Below are positions 59,901-64,000 of a stretch of DNA of 64,000 nt, one piece after another. The stretch is from Branchiostoma belcheri (Eukaryota; Chordata; Leptocardii; Amphioxiformes; Branchiostomatidae). Position numbers and translations under genes: made by a program. The notes under the pieces are model-generated. The model was not told the DNA's origin. It ran no database searches and was given only the letters and a program-made list of their open reading frames with translations. Position 1 is the stretch's first letter; each line of letters starts with the position of its first letter. The stretch is taken from positions 669,090 through 733,089 of the forward strand of contig NW_017802492.1 in NCBI RefSeq assembly GCF_001625305.1, written 5' to 3'.

Positions 59901-62187
59901 TGTCCACGTGTTTAGAGAATCAACAACATGCTAATTTGTACTTTTGTTTCAGTTTTCCGCCACAGGTGAAGATGACACGTGGAAGATAGTGCTGGGCGTC
60001 GACGGTCTGAAGGCGGGCACGAAGTAAGATTTACCGTATCTGTATATTCCTGGTGATAGTGACTTACCTCCACGCGTTGGAATATTTTGAACACAGATAC
60101 CTTGCGATTAGCCATTGGACAGGAGTGCCAACAAAATTGTCGGTATTATTCATTCCAGCTGCTTATCTCGATTTGATTCGTATAGATATTCAATAGTGCA
60201 CGTAGTACTTCGTTATTTTGTACGCAGTAGGAGAAAGACTCATTGTTTTCCAGAGAGCCCCAGGAGTTCGGCGGCTTCCTGGGAACGGGACAGTTCTGGC
60301 GTTTCATGATCACGGCCACGTACGGAGGGTCCCAGCCTTATCTGGTGGACCTCACCTTCCAAGGCGTAGAAGGTAAACGCAATTTCAAGAATTTGAACTT
60401 TAGAAGCAGTTTTAAAAAGTACTTAGGAAAGCCATCAGAACGCTGTCTTTTGTGTACTCGTACTCATCGATCTAATTTTCTGATGTAAATGTTCTTGCGA
60501 TGCCATACATTCAAACGGACTTGTTAAATTTGCTATTTATAATTAAAAAACTTTGACTAATTTACATCATCCTTGTCTTGACTTGTCTAATTTTAGTTTC
60601 TTTTTGGACTTCCAAAAGAATTGTCTTCACTCAATTGCACATCAATCAATAGTTCATGCTTTAAGCATGATGCTTATAAACCTGCCTTTCTGACAAGTCT
60701 CCATTGTCACTGACGAGGATGCTACATGTACCTGAAATGTCTGTCCGTGTTAAAAAAACCATATCCAGTTGCTTGACTGCTTTTTTGGCATTTGCTACTT
60801 ATACTTATGTGCTCTGGTTCATGACGGACATGTATTGGGAAGTTGATGAAATGTTCTTTAATATGTTCTTTATTCTGCATCAGGACAAGTGGAAGGGGGT
60901 GTCGACATCTCCCAGCTGGAGGATCTCAAGCTGGGTTTCGACATTAACGAAGTCGCACAGCTGGCAGCTGAAGGTACGTGCCACTTCGGTCAGACCGTCA
61001 CTGTGCTATCAAAGTATCAATAATGCTACTTAGTTTAGTAGTAAGATATGCTGTGCAAATAAAAATCGGCACCTAAAAACCTCAATCAATCAATCGTCCG
61101 CAGGTTTCATGGCAGAAACATGGCTGCCATAGAAAGTTGTTTCCAGAGGCTTCTGTTGGCAGCGTGTTCTCTCCAAAAGCTGCTGTGTGTAAGAATTTTT
61201 TGTACTTCATTCCAGTCACGGAGGTGACGGAAACCACCATACTCACGGCAGAAGTGGCCGGCGCCTCGGGTACTCCTTACGAAGAGGACGGCAAGGTCTT
61301 CGCGCCGGATAACCTGTTAGACGACGATCCCGACACGGCATGGCAGCCCGAAGGCTTCGAGGACAACTACAACGAGTGGTTCGTGGTCTTCGATCTCGGT
61401 GAGGTTCAGACCCTGGATCACATCACCTTCACCAACGTCGGGGACAAGAAACATGACGTGACGACCTTTGTCCTCCAGAGCTCAGAGACCGGAGAGGACG
61501 ACACCTGGGAGGAGGTAAGAAATGCAGAGACATACCTGTAACCTGGTGACCGTACTCAACGGGTCAGTTTACGGGTGCTTCAGCCGGCCAGTTTGTTTGG
61601 CACCCGATCATACCAGCCGGCTATTCTAAGAAATACGGGGCGGCAATACAGAACAGCCTCTGGCTGGCCGGAGCACCCCAAAACCGACCGGTTGAGTGCT
61701 GTCATATACACGGGATGGTTATCTATGATCTATATGATGTTTATTTGTTCTTTAGTTTTACTTCCAAAAGCCAGGGTTGCCCAACTTGGTCGTAGACTAT
61801 TGTTAAGGGTCAACCCTGGGAGAAAATAGATCTATGATCTACAAATTGTTCTACATTTACTGCCGATCATCTTCAGATGGATTATTACCCGACATTTATC
61901 TTACAGCATGTTACAGCAGGTAGATAGGCAGATAGGTACGAATACAGTATCTCACAGTATGTTTTACCATGTGCAATGTGTTCTATACGTGTATACTTAT
62001 TAGTCAATTTCATAATTTGCATTTTCCTTACAGGTAACAATAGTCAACACTGTAGAGAAAGGAACAAGCGAACCCCAGACGTTTGGAGGTTTTATCGGGT
62101 CCGGTCGCTTCTGGCGTATTGTCGTCACGCAGACGGTAACGGGAACAGCTCCACGTGTGACCAGCATCAAGTTCGAAGGCACAGAGG
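41899..62187 (+). CDS. Gene B: secreted poly-Ser / WSC / six-discoidin protein (29 exons placed)
   Basis: Twenty-nine exons in one frame give 1364 codons from an ATG with a clear signal peptide. Residues: signal 1 to about 23, charged segment 27-74, poly-Ser 75-125, Ala/Glu/Gly repeat about 126-190, WSC about 191-294, short linker 295-308, F5/8C domains at 309-451, 483-633, 660-810, 859-1005, 1037-1183 and 1214-1364, separated by linkers of 26-48 residues. The linkers share a G-V-D-I or D-I-x-x-L pattern. No transmembrane segment was seen. Probably a secreted adhesive or glycan-binding protein. The final exon is uncertain (see 62188-62219). Not a gene I recognise by name. Confidence 0.85.
41990..42485 (+). 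mobile_element. LINE 3'-end fragment, plus strand, in gene B intron 1
   Basis: The frame reads IERGRYKKLQVYERICKHC, then VEDETHFISNC and a tail ending in LCLQKRSQTQ and a stop at 42348-42350, followed by a 3' end with AATAAACTTTCTATTTATTT. It is the same C-terminal zinc-knuckle-like tail as at 41468 and 52319. Confidence 0.78.
42672..42752 (+). CDS. Gene B exon b2: charged segment
   Basis: An 81-bp phase 0-0 exon (acceptor ttttttcag, donor GTGAGT) encoding YKVKKGSLDLKQVRDEAAAL then KYTAQKR. Function unknown. Confidence 0.75.
43103..43166 (+). CDS. Gene B exon b3: charged segment
   Basis: Phase 0 in (acceptor tttgtttcag), phase 1 out (donor GTAAGG) encoding QTNKDVGGNKDTLHDQQKHD then M. Function unknown. 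The phases fit exons b2 and b4. Confidence 0.72.
43392..43544 (+). CDS. Gene B exon b4: poly-serine tract
   Basis: A 153-bp phase 1-1 exon (acceptor tgtttgaacag, donor GTATGG). In the spliced frame the TCA/TCG/TCC repeat encodes about 40 Ser in a 51-residue segment with a few Phe and one His-Ala, ending GGAAA. The alternative frames would give poly-His or poly-Ile but do not fit the splice phases. Serine-rich tracts in secreted proteins are often heavily O-glycosylated. Confidence 0.8.
44653..44985 (+). CDS. Gene B exon b5: Ala/Glu/Gly repeat and WSC N-terminal half
   Basis: A 333-bp phase 1-1 exon (acceptor tactctag, donor GTAGGT). The first 65 residues are AE, GE and AEGE repeats built mainly from GCC and GAA codons, an acidic, probably extended or helical stretch. 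Then NYELVGCYKDMFIIRSLPYG and FCADHCRELGHEYS open a WSC domain. Confidence 0.85.
45031..45269. mobile_element. Hairpin MITE in the WSC intron
   Basis: Arms AACCCTGGATGCCAAACTAG and GAGTTTGGCTTCCAGGTT pair imperfectly. Inner arms AAGAGCCCTTCGCCTGC / GCGGGCGAAGGGCTCTTG and AATTACCGCTACGGGGGAGT / ACTCCCCCGTAGCGGTAATT pair almost perfectly. Confidence 0.82.
45871..46044 (+). CDS. Gene B exon b6: WSC C-terminal half
   Basis: A 174-bp phase 1-1 exon (acceptor ttttcctcag, donor GTAAGA). It contains YYSECYCGGADEF, CSTPCLGDEDQMCGG and LRLSVSAVKG. The intron position and phase are the same as in the WSC of gene A. Confidence 0.88.
46333..46469. mobile_element. Foldback MITE (CCACCAGACTCC family), copy 2
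   Basis: CAGTCTCCACCAGACTCCTT pairs with AAGGAGTCTGGCGGAGACT. The interior ATTTTAGGCCAATTTCTACT matches the copy at 33081-33290. Confidence 0.8.
46594..46635 (+). CDS. Gene B exon b7: short linker
   Basis: A 42-bp phase 1-1 exon (acceptor atttttcag, donor GTAAAT) encoding GEFNMASIIAFMKD. Phase and position fit between the WSC and F5/8C modules, but the exon is small, so support is moderate. Confidence 0.6.
46988..47114 (+). CDS. Gene B exon b8: F5/8C domain 1, part 1
   Basis: Phase 1 in (acceptor gtttgtag), phase 2 out (donor GTAAAT). It contains IWIVGQAEWAVEFSGEA and ILDGSLDTYWSAEGLD. Confidence 0.85.
47140..47530. mobile_element. Hairpin MITE with about 90-bp arms
   Basis: 47289-47379 and 47433-47525 are near-perfect complements (for example CTGATGTAGATGGCCTCTTT against AAAGAGGCCATCTACATCAG). 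The flank AAAGTTCATCTGTGTTGGTAG is shared with 12700 and, in inverse, near 56190. Confidence 0.85.
47832..47931 (+). CDS. Gene B exon b9: F5/8C domain 1, part 2
   Basis: Phase 2 in (acceptor cgctctag), phase 0 out (donor GTTTGT). It contains YFNAWFVIFDFGTVYTMDKI and FGDTEHDIK. Confidence 0.87.
48200..48292 (+). CDS. Gene B exon b10: F5/8C domain 1, part 3
   Basis: A 93-bp phase 0-0 exon (acceptor cgttttag, donor GTAGGG). It contains AFTLMVSTSAEYEWIAVLSV and EGGTKKEQ. Confidence 0.85.
48524..48632 (+). CDS. Gene B exon b11: F5/8C domain 1, part 4
   Basis: Phase 0 in (acceptor tttcttcag), phase 1 out (donor GTAAGA). It contains EFSGFIGSGQYWRLTISATY and GFQPYLVAFDFFGIE. Confidence 0.87.
48676..49006. 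mobile_element. Foldback MITE copy 3, flanked by a 31-bp direct repeat
   Basis: The terminal arms GTAAATAATTTCATCAGGTT and its complement pair, followed by the same interior as copies at 25132 and 26696. The bases 48645-48675 and 49007-49037 are an exact 31-bp direct repeat (starts TATCAAGTAGTTTTGAATTT). Confidence 0.88.
49319..49411 (+). CDS. Gene B exon b12: inter-domain linker 1
   Basis: A 93-bp phase 1-1 exon (acceptor cactacag, donor GTACAA) encoding GLPDGVDINSFSMESEVGFN, then GGVIDIVNE. It has the same length as linker exon b23, which opens PLPDGLDATNL. Confidence 0.82.
49735..49980 (-). mobile_element. Degenerate LINE tail, minus strand
   Basis: The minus-strand reading contains pieces resembling the common C-terminal end of non-LTR reverse transcriptases (a W-TRMT segment, ERN, CPPTAWSVKGLG) with in-frame stops. 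Only a fragment. Confidence 0.45.
50052..50299 (+). CDS. Gene B exon b13: F5/8C domain 2, part 1
   Basis: Phase 1 in (acceptor gtttccag), phase 0 out (donor GTCGGT). It contains TWLVGQTSWAVEFSGEAEE, LDGDPDTYWSAVGLDQFYND and FGDTDHDVK. It equals exons b8 and b9 fused, lacking the intron between them. Confidence 0.88.
50371..50620. mobile_element. Hairpin MITE with readable 10-bp target duplication
   Basis: The ends TAGCCTGGTATCCAGTCT and AGACTGGATACC form inverted repeats. AAGATGTTGT occurs on both flanks (50361-50370, 50621-50630). A nearby duplicate of the flank at about 50939-51036 has the uninterrupted site with a single AAGATGTTGT. Confidence 0.85.
51090..51161. repeat. Small hairpin
   Basis: GCCAGACAGTAAACCATTTTGCCAC pairs with GTGGCGAAATGGTAACTGTCTGGC. 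Two small mismatches are seen. Confidence 0.7.
51256..51460 (+). CDS. Gene B exon b14: F5/8C domain 2, part 2
   Basis: Phase 0 in (acceptor caccctag), phase 1 out (donor GTAAGT). It contains YTWTTVLSVDGVTGGSREPQ, FLGIGQYWKIRVTATYSGYQ and PYIVALDFLGVQ. It corresponds to exons b10 and b11 fused. Confidence 0.88.
51478..51950 (-). mobile_element. LINE 3'-end fragment, minus strand
   Basis: The minus strand reads SFFPRTTSLWNKLP, KLFKSKVNKHLSSLAVL then a stop, the usual end of many non-LTR reverse transcriptases, followed by an A-rich tail that ends at 51478. The upstream part is frameshifted. Confidence 0.72.
52199..52276 (+). CDS. Gene B exon b15: inter-domain linker 2
   Basis: A 78-bp phase 1-1 exon (acceptor gttcacaag, donor GTAAAA) encoding GATEEEDVEKLTGVDISSLL then EVGEE. 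It shares GVDI-x-S with linkers 1 and 5. Confidence 0.75.
52300..52760 (+). mobile_element. LINE 3'-end fragment, plus strand
   Basis: The frame 52319-52570 reads CPFCPNMIENEHNFIMDCTL and YNDKR, the same zinc-knuckle-like tail as at 41468 and 42096, then a stop and an AT-rich 3' region. Confidence 0.7.
52851..52988 (+). CDS. Gene B exon b16: F5/8C domain 3, part 1
   Basis: Phase 1 in (acceptor acatcgcag), phase 1 out (donor GTAATT). It contains FTWMVGSSEWVMDSSGEAYE and VFDGSVNTYWRCT. The intron position differs from domains 1 and 4. Confidence 0.83.
53612..53736 (+). CDS. Gene B exon b17: F5/8C domain 3, part 2
   Basis: Phase 1 in (acceptor cggtatacag), phase 0 out (donor GTTTGC). It contains TEKNFNAWYIVIKFEQSYTL and FGDTKHDITSFELQ. 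Confidence 0.85.
54263..54452 (+). CDS. Gene B exon b18: F5/8C domain 3, part 3
   Basis: Phase 0 in (acceptor gccttctcag), phase 1 out (donor GTGTGC). It contains DDWFSVATVSGLPTGSNEAR, FLATGQIWRFLITSTSEGEE and PWVAGLELEGKP. Confidence 0.86.
54720..55300. other. Long AT-rich intron segment, nothing recognised
   Basis: Between F5/8C domain 3 and linker 3. It has a short inverted repeat at 54729-54780 (TTCAGCCCGTTCC-like, GAACTATGAATTGGGCTGAA) and AT-rich simple sequence, with no exon-like frame. Confidence 0.5.
55340..55483 (+). CDS. Gene B exon b19: acidic inter-domain linker 3
   Basis: A 144-bp phase 1-1 exon (acceptor ctatcatag, donor GTGAGT). It encodes GELSEDIDMDELEVTETEEG, an EEAEETEEEE tract, then LNVGLGVDIGIVIELVKI. 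It is the longest and most acidic of the linkers. Confidence 0.8.
55801..56048. mobile_element. Foldback MITE (ACACAACCAAA family), copy 2
   Basis: GTATAGGATATAGGGGTTTT at the left pairs with the right end (AACCTCTATATCCTAAACCC, then TATAC), and CACAACCAAAC with GTTTGGTTGTG. It has CACCGAAACGTAAGCAAGG as in the copy at 10870-11136. Confidence 0.78.
56057..56175. repeat. Inverted-repeat element next to the MITE
   Basis: GTTAAAACTTTTGGTCCAAC pairs with TTGGACCAAAAGCTTTAAC. The interior has GAGCTTTCGACCAGTCACTC. It lies 47 bp before exon b20. Confidence 0.65.
56223..56358 (+). CDS. Gene B exon b20: F5/8C domain 4, part 1
   Basis: Phase 1 in (acceptor ttttgaccag), phase 2 out (donor GTATGT). 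It contains VWLVKSVDWAADSSGTAAAG and VLDNNPETYWEVTDLE. The intron is at the same place and phase as in domain 1. Confidence 0.86.
56894..57008 (+). CDS. Gene B exon b21: F5/8C domain 4, part 2
   Basis: Phase 2 in (acceptor cctcaaag), phase 0 out (donor GTAAGA). It contains FSNDWFIVFDFGTEYTMNSF and FGDTDHDIKAFTLA. Confidence 0.87.
57560..57749 (+). CDS. Gene B exon b22: F5/8C domain 4, part 3
   Basis: Phase 0 in (acceptor taccacag), phase 1 out (donor GTTAGG). It contains KTWVVVLSVEEVQGGTDAPQ, FLATSQQWRVMITETYGGYS and PYLVDVSFNGVD. Confidence 0.87.
58061..58303. mobile_element. Foldback MITE with CAACTCCC arms
   Basis: AGCCTCTACCAGACTTCGG pairs with the complement at 58285-58302. Inner GATTAGAAATCGGCCAAATAGAGA and GGGGAGTTGGTCTGCTG...AACAG arms pair with the right side. 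A half-copy of this family is at 18225-18310. Confidence 0.82.
58461..58553 (+). CDS. Gene B exon b23: inter-domain linker 4
   Basis: A 93-bp phase 1-1 exon (acceptor ctttcctcag, donor GTAACT) encoding PLPDGLDATNLNTALVGGFT then VSQIVQSITS. Confidence 0.8.
59155..59492 (-). mobile_element. LINE 3'-end fragment abutting a splice acceptor
   Basis: The minus strand reads IEDEKHFVTECNYTTKRE then a stop, the same tail motif as the other LINE fragments, with the 3' end near TGAATAAATGAATGAAGACC. The coding-like part reaches 59492, eight bases before exon b24. Confidence 0.75.
59501..59751 (+). CDS. Gene B exon b24: F5/8C domain 5, part 1
   Basis: Phase 1 in (acceptor gattcatgcag), phase 0 out (donor GTAAAT). 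It contains MTWLTTSTTWTSESSGTAAV, VLDGNPDTYWNPEGLPENYN and FGDTQHDIKAFTLA. No intron where domains 1 and 4 have one. Confidence 0.88.
59953..60023 (+). CDS. Gene B exon b25: F5/8C domain 5, part 2
   Basis: Phase 0 in (acceptor tttgtttcag), phase 2 out (donor GTAAGA). It contains FSATGEDDTWKIVLGVDGLK and AGT. Confidence 0.82.
60254..60372 (+). CDS. Gene B exon b26: F5/8C domain 5, part 3
   Basis: Phase 2 in (acceptor tgttttccag), phase 1 out (donor GTAAAC). It contains EPQEFGGFLGTGQFWRFMIT, ATYGGSQPYLVDLTFQGVE. Confidence 0.86.
60884..60973 (+). CDS. Gene B exon b27: inter-domain linker 5
   Basis: A 90-bp phase 1-1 exon (acceptor ttctgcatcag, donor GTACGT) encoding GQVEGGVDISQLEDLKLGFD then INEVAQLAAE. 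GVDIS-x-L matches linker 2. Confidence 0.8.
61216..61514 (+). CDS. Gene B exon b28: F5/8C domain 6, part 1
   Basis: Phase 1 in (acceptor cattccag), phase 0 out (donor GTAAGA). It contains LTAEVAGASGTPYEEDGK, LLDDDPDTAWQPEGFEDNYN, VGDKKHDVTTFVLQ and DTWEE. The usual TYW is TAW here. Confidence 0.87.
62034..62187 (+). CDS. Gene B exon b29: F5/8C domain 6, part 2
   Basis: Phase 0 in (acceptor tccttacag), phase 1 out (donor GTAGGT). It contains VEKGTSEPQTFGGFIGSGRF, WRIVVTQTV and RVTSIKFEGTE. It is the last module I can place. Confidence 0.85.
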
Positions 62188-62219
62188 GTAGGTCTTCTCA
62201 CTTCTCTGAATCAGTGTGA
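62188..62219 (+). CDS. Possible read-through C-terminus of gene B
   Basis: If the donor at 62188 is not used, the frame continues RSSHFSESV to a TGA at 62217-62219, giving 1374 residues. The donor is good and every earlier F5/8C module is followed by a spliced linker, so a further exon outside what I could place is equally possible. Confidence 0.3.
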
Positions 62220-62394
62220 ACTGATACAGATATATCTCAATACAGTGACGATCTACAAGGCCACCACAGGGGGCTCCGTAGTGATGTACAAATGTATAGT
62301 CAAAGAATACCTATTGTGTATCAAGAAATGTACACTGAGCATCACTTCCTACACAAGTGACTAAAATGTTTGTTTCGCCAACGGAAACGTCTTA

Positions 62395-62790
62395 CATTCG
62401 TACCTTCGCTAAGAAGGTTATGGTTTTCAGTATCGTTTGTCTGCCTGTCTGTTTGTGTGTCTGTGAACAGCATAACTCAAGAAGCTTTATATGTATTGTC
62501 ATGAAACTTTAGTAGGTGGGTAGGTCTTGATGAGACCTAGAAATGTTTAGATTTTGGGCCCTCTGGCGGCTTTCGTTGGTACTTAAGCAGAACTTCCGGT
62601 TTTGATCTCATGATCTGGACATGCTAGGGTCACGAATTTTGGATAGTCATGTGCTAGGGAAGAAGTCATGAGTTTGGGCCTAATTTGCATAATTAGTGTG
62701 AAATTGCTATTTTATATTTTGCCGGAAATTTCATACTCGGAAGTTAAGTGAAGGTGAACATCAATAAGCATAATTTATGCAAATCTAATC
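62395..62790 (-). repeat. AT-rich dispersed repeat, inverted copy
   Basis: Reads on the minus strand as the end block of 6480-7400 and 25560-26680: the CAAAATTCGTGACCCTAGCA, GGTCTCATCAAGACCTACCC and AACCTTCTTAGCGAAGGTAC segments. Confidence 0.7.
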
Positions 62791-63167
62791 AATTAAAGCT
62801 AATATACTAGTAACGGAGATGGGCGTTGAAAGAAATGGGTTTTACTTGACCTGTACTATATTTCTGGCAGAAATACATCGAGAGCACTCTGAGAGCATTT
62901 GAATTCTTTTTAATCATCTTTATTGCTAATTAGCAAACATCAATAACAAACCGTATATAAATATGTGTATTATGTACATTTTGCATCTACTGACATGTTT
63001 CATACTGACAGTATAGTCATAACATATTTAACATTTACATTATGTTGATTCAAAGTCAGGTACAACAGTATCATACCACATCTAGTTAAGGTTATAGAGA
63101 TCATCATTTGCTTTCTGCAATTTCCCACACGAGGTCATATGGTTCCTGAGCAGTTTTATTTATCAAT

Positions 63168-64000
63168 TCAGTCAATTTCTATAATGGCAAGACTGCCTGC
63201 CCTACCCCGGTTTAACGGAGTCACGTTGTGTCCTTTAGCGGGCTGGCCTGTTGGCATGTTCTGGTCACTCCCAGAAGCCGCCCCGGTACCGCCCCGCTGG
63301 TTTAGAGGAATTTGTTCCTCCTGTGGGTTCACGCGGTTTCCGCGTACCATGGTGAACAGTGCCTGGTAGATTATTGTCATGTCTCCGCGGAGGCTCTTTC
63401 GTAAGTCCGGTGTGCGGATGATGCTTGCGATTGGATTGATCACCGAGTTTAAAGACATCAGCAATGGCCCCGACAAAGATATTCCGTTAGAAAATGGGCA
63501 CTTCTCCCCAGCCGCAAGGCAGGCTGAGATAAGTATAAGGGGTAAGAGCCAAAAGAGAAAGGCCGCTACTACCTGAATCATAACAGTCCTGGCTTTGTGC
63601 ACACTGCTTTGGTATTTTCTTTCTGCTGCACCGTTAGGATGATTTTGCAATGCGCTGTTTTGTCCCTGTGGCTGCAGCTGCCCAAGCCTTCTCTTTTGCC
63701 GTTCTTTGATGGCCAAGAACATACTTGTATTCGTGAACAGCATGACACAGAGCAGCAAGACCATTGTGGTGACTTTGAGAGCAATAGTCGGTAGGGGGGA
63801 AAAGTTGAAACACTTTAAATCGGGCATATCTAAACAGTTCAAACCCATACTGGACAGAAAACCTAACACTGTCTGAACAAGCCACGTTGTAACAATAGCC
63901 ACACCTGCGTCGCGTTTGGCATTGTGAGCATGGGTGTGGAAGAATATAGGATGCTTTATAGCAACATACGAGCTTATAGACAGCATGCACAGAGCTGATG
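63168..64000 (-). CDS. Gene C: rhodopsin-like (class A) GPCR, C-terminal part
   Basis: An open frame of 277 codons plus stop from the window edge to TGA at 63168-63170. It enters within TM3 (SALCMLSISSYVAIKHP), then TM4 (VAIVTTWLVQTVLGFLSSMG), an extracellular loop with two Cys, TM5 (ALKVTTMVLLLCVMLF), a basic third loop, TM6 (VAAFLFWLLPLILI, matching the F-x-x-W-x-P pattern) and TM7 (LLMSLNSVINPIASIIR), then a 70-residue tail. It is intronless in the part seen. The DRY motif is SSY and NPxxY is NPIAS. Ligand unknown. It is transcribed towards gene B. Confidence 0.88.
   Translation of the reverse strand, partial: SALCMLSISSYVAIKHPIFFHTHAHNAKRDAGVAIVTTWLVQTVLGFLSSMGLNCLDMPDLKCFNFSPLPTIALKVTTMVLLLCVMLFTNTSMFLAIKERQKRRLGQLQPQGQNSALQNHPNGAAERKYQSSVHKARTVMIQVVAAFLFWLLPLILISACLAAGEKCPFSNGISLSGPLLMSLNSVINPIASIIRTPDLRKSLRGDMTIIYQALFTMVRGNRVNPQEEQIPLNQRGGTGAASGSDQNMPTGQPAKGHNVTPLNRGRAGSLAIIEID

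Overview
The window looks like nuclear DNA of a marine invertebrate deuterostome, most likely an amphioxus (Branchiostoma-type genome). This is inferred from three things. Short phase-1 exons encode lectin and discoidin modules in combinations typical of cephalochordates. Introns are crowded with hairpin MITEs, tRNA-derived SINEs and LINE tails. There is no bacterial-style gene packing. There are three genes. No gene matched a named ortholog, so no symbols are given.

Gene A (1-30530, + strand, 5' end outside the window) is a giant extracellular multi-lectin gene. I could place 40 coding exons whose canonical GT-AG junctions keep one frame for 2528 codons up to a TAG stop. Domain order is: two copies of an unnamed Cys/Trp module, F5/8C discoidin-like domain I, Gly linker, F-type (fucose) lectin 1, C-type lectin 1, WSC, Gly linker, six-blade tectonin propeller 1, F5/8C II, C-type lectin 2, linker, hevein-like chitin-binding domain, two Gly linkers, F-type lectin 2, long Gly/Ala linker, six-blade tectonin propeller 2, F5/8C III, C-type lectin 3, three tiny repeated linker exons, a von Willebrand A domain with an intact MIDAS, and a charged, probably helical tail. 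No membrane segment is seen, so it is probably a secreted or matrix protein that displays fucose-, mannose-, tectonin- and possibly chitin-binding surfaces on one chain.

The region 30531-41885 is intergenic. It holds MITEs, a 27-30 bp minisatellite, SINEs, an AGAAT-type repeat, a 20-22 bp minisatellite and LINE tails. A GC-rich stretch ending in a donor-like site at 36007 may be the non-coding first exon of gene B.

Gene B (41899-62187, + strand) encodes a second secreted mosaic: signal peptide, short charged segment, poly-Ser exon, Ala/Glu/Gly repeat, WSC domain, then six F5/8C-like domains alternating with short acidic linkers. I placed 29 coding exons giving 1364 codons. Its last exon is unresolved: it either reads through to a stop at 62219 or continues beyond the part I could place.

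Gene C (63168-64000, - strand, 5' end outside) is the 3' part of an intronless rhodopsin-like GPCR with altered DRY and NPxxY motifs.

Genes A and B share WSC and F5/8C modules, and the WSC intron falls at the same phase-1 position in both. They look like neighbours in a lectin/discoidin cluster built by exon shuffling and tandem duplication. The most interesting material is the gene A architecture itself, the traces of its recent internal duplication (including a relic exon), possible transposon-linked intron gain and splice acceptors, and transposon insertions whose target duplications can be read directly.
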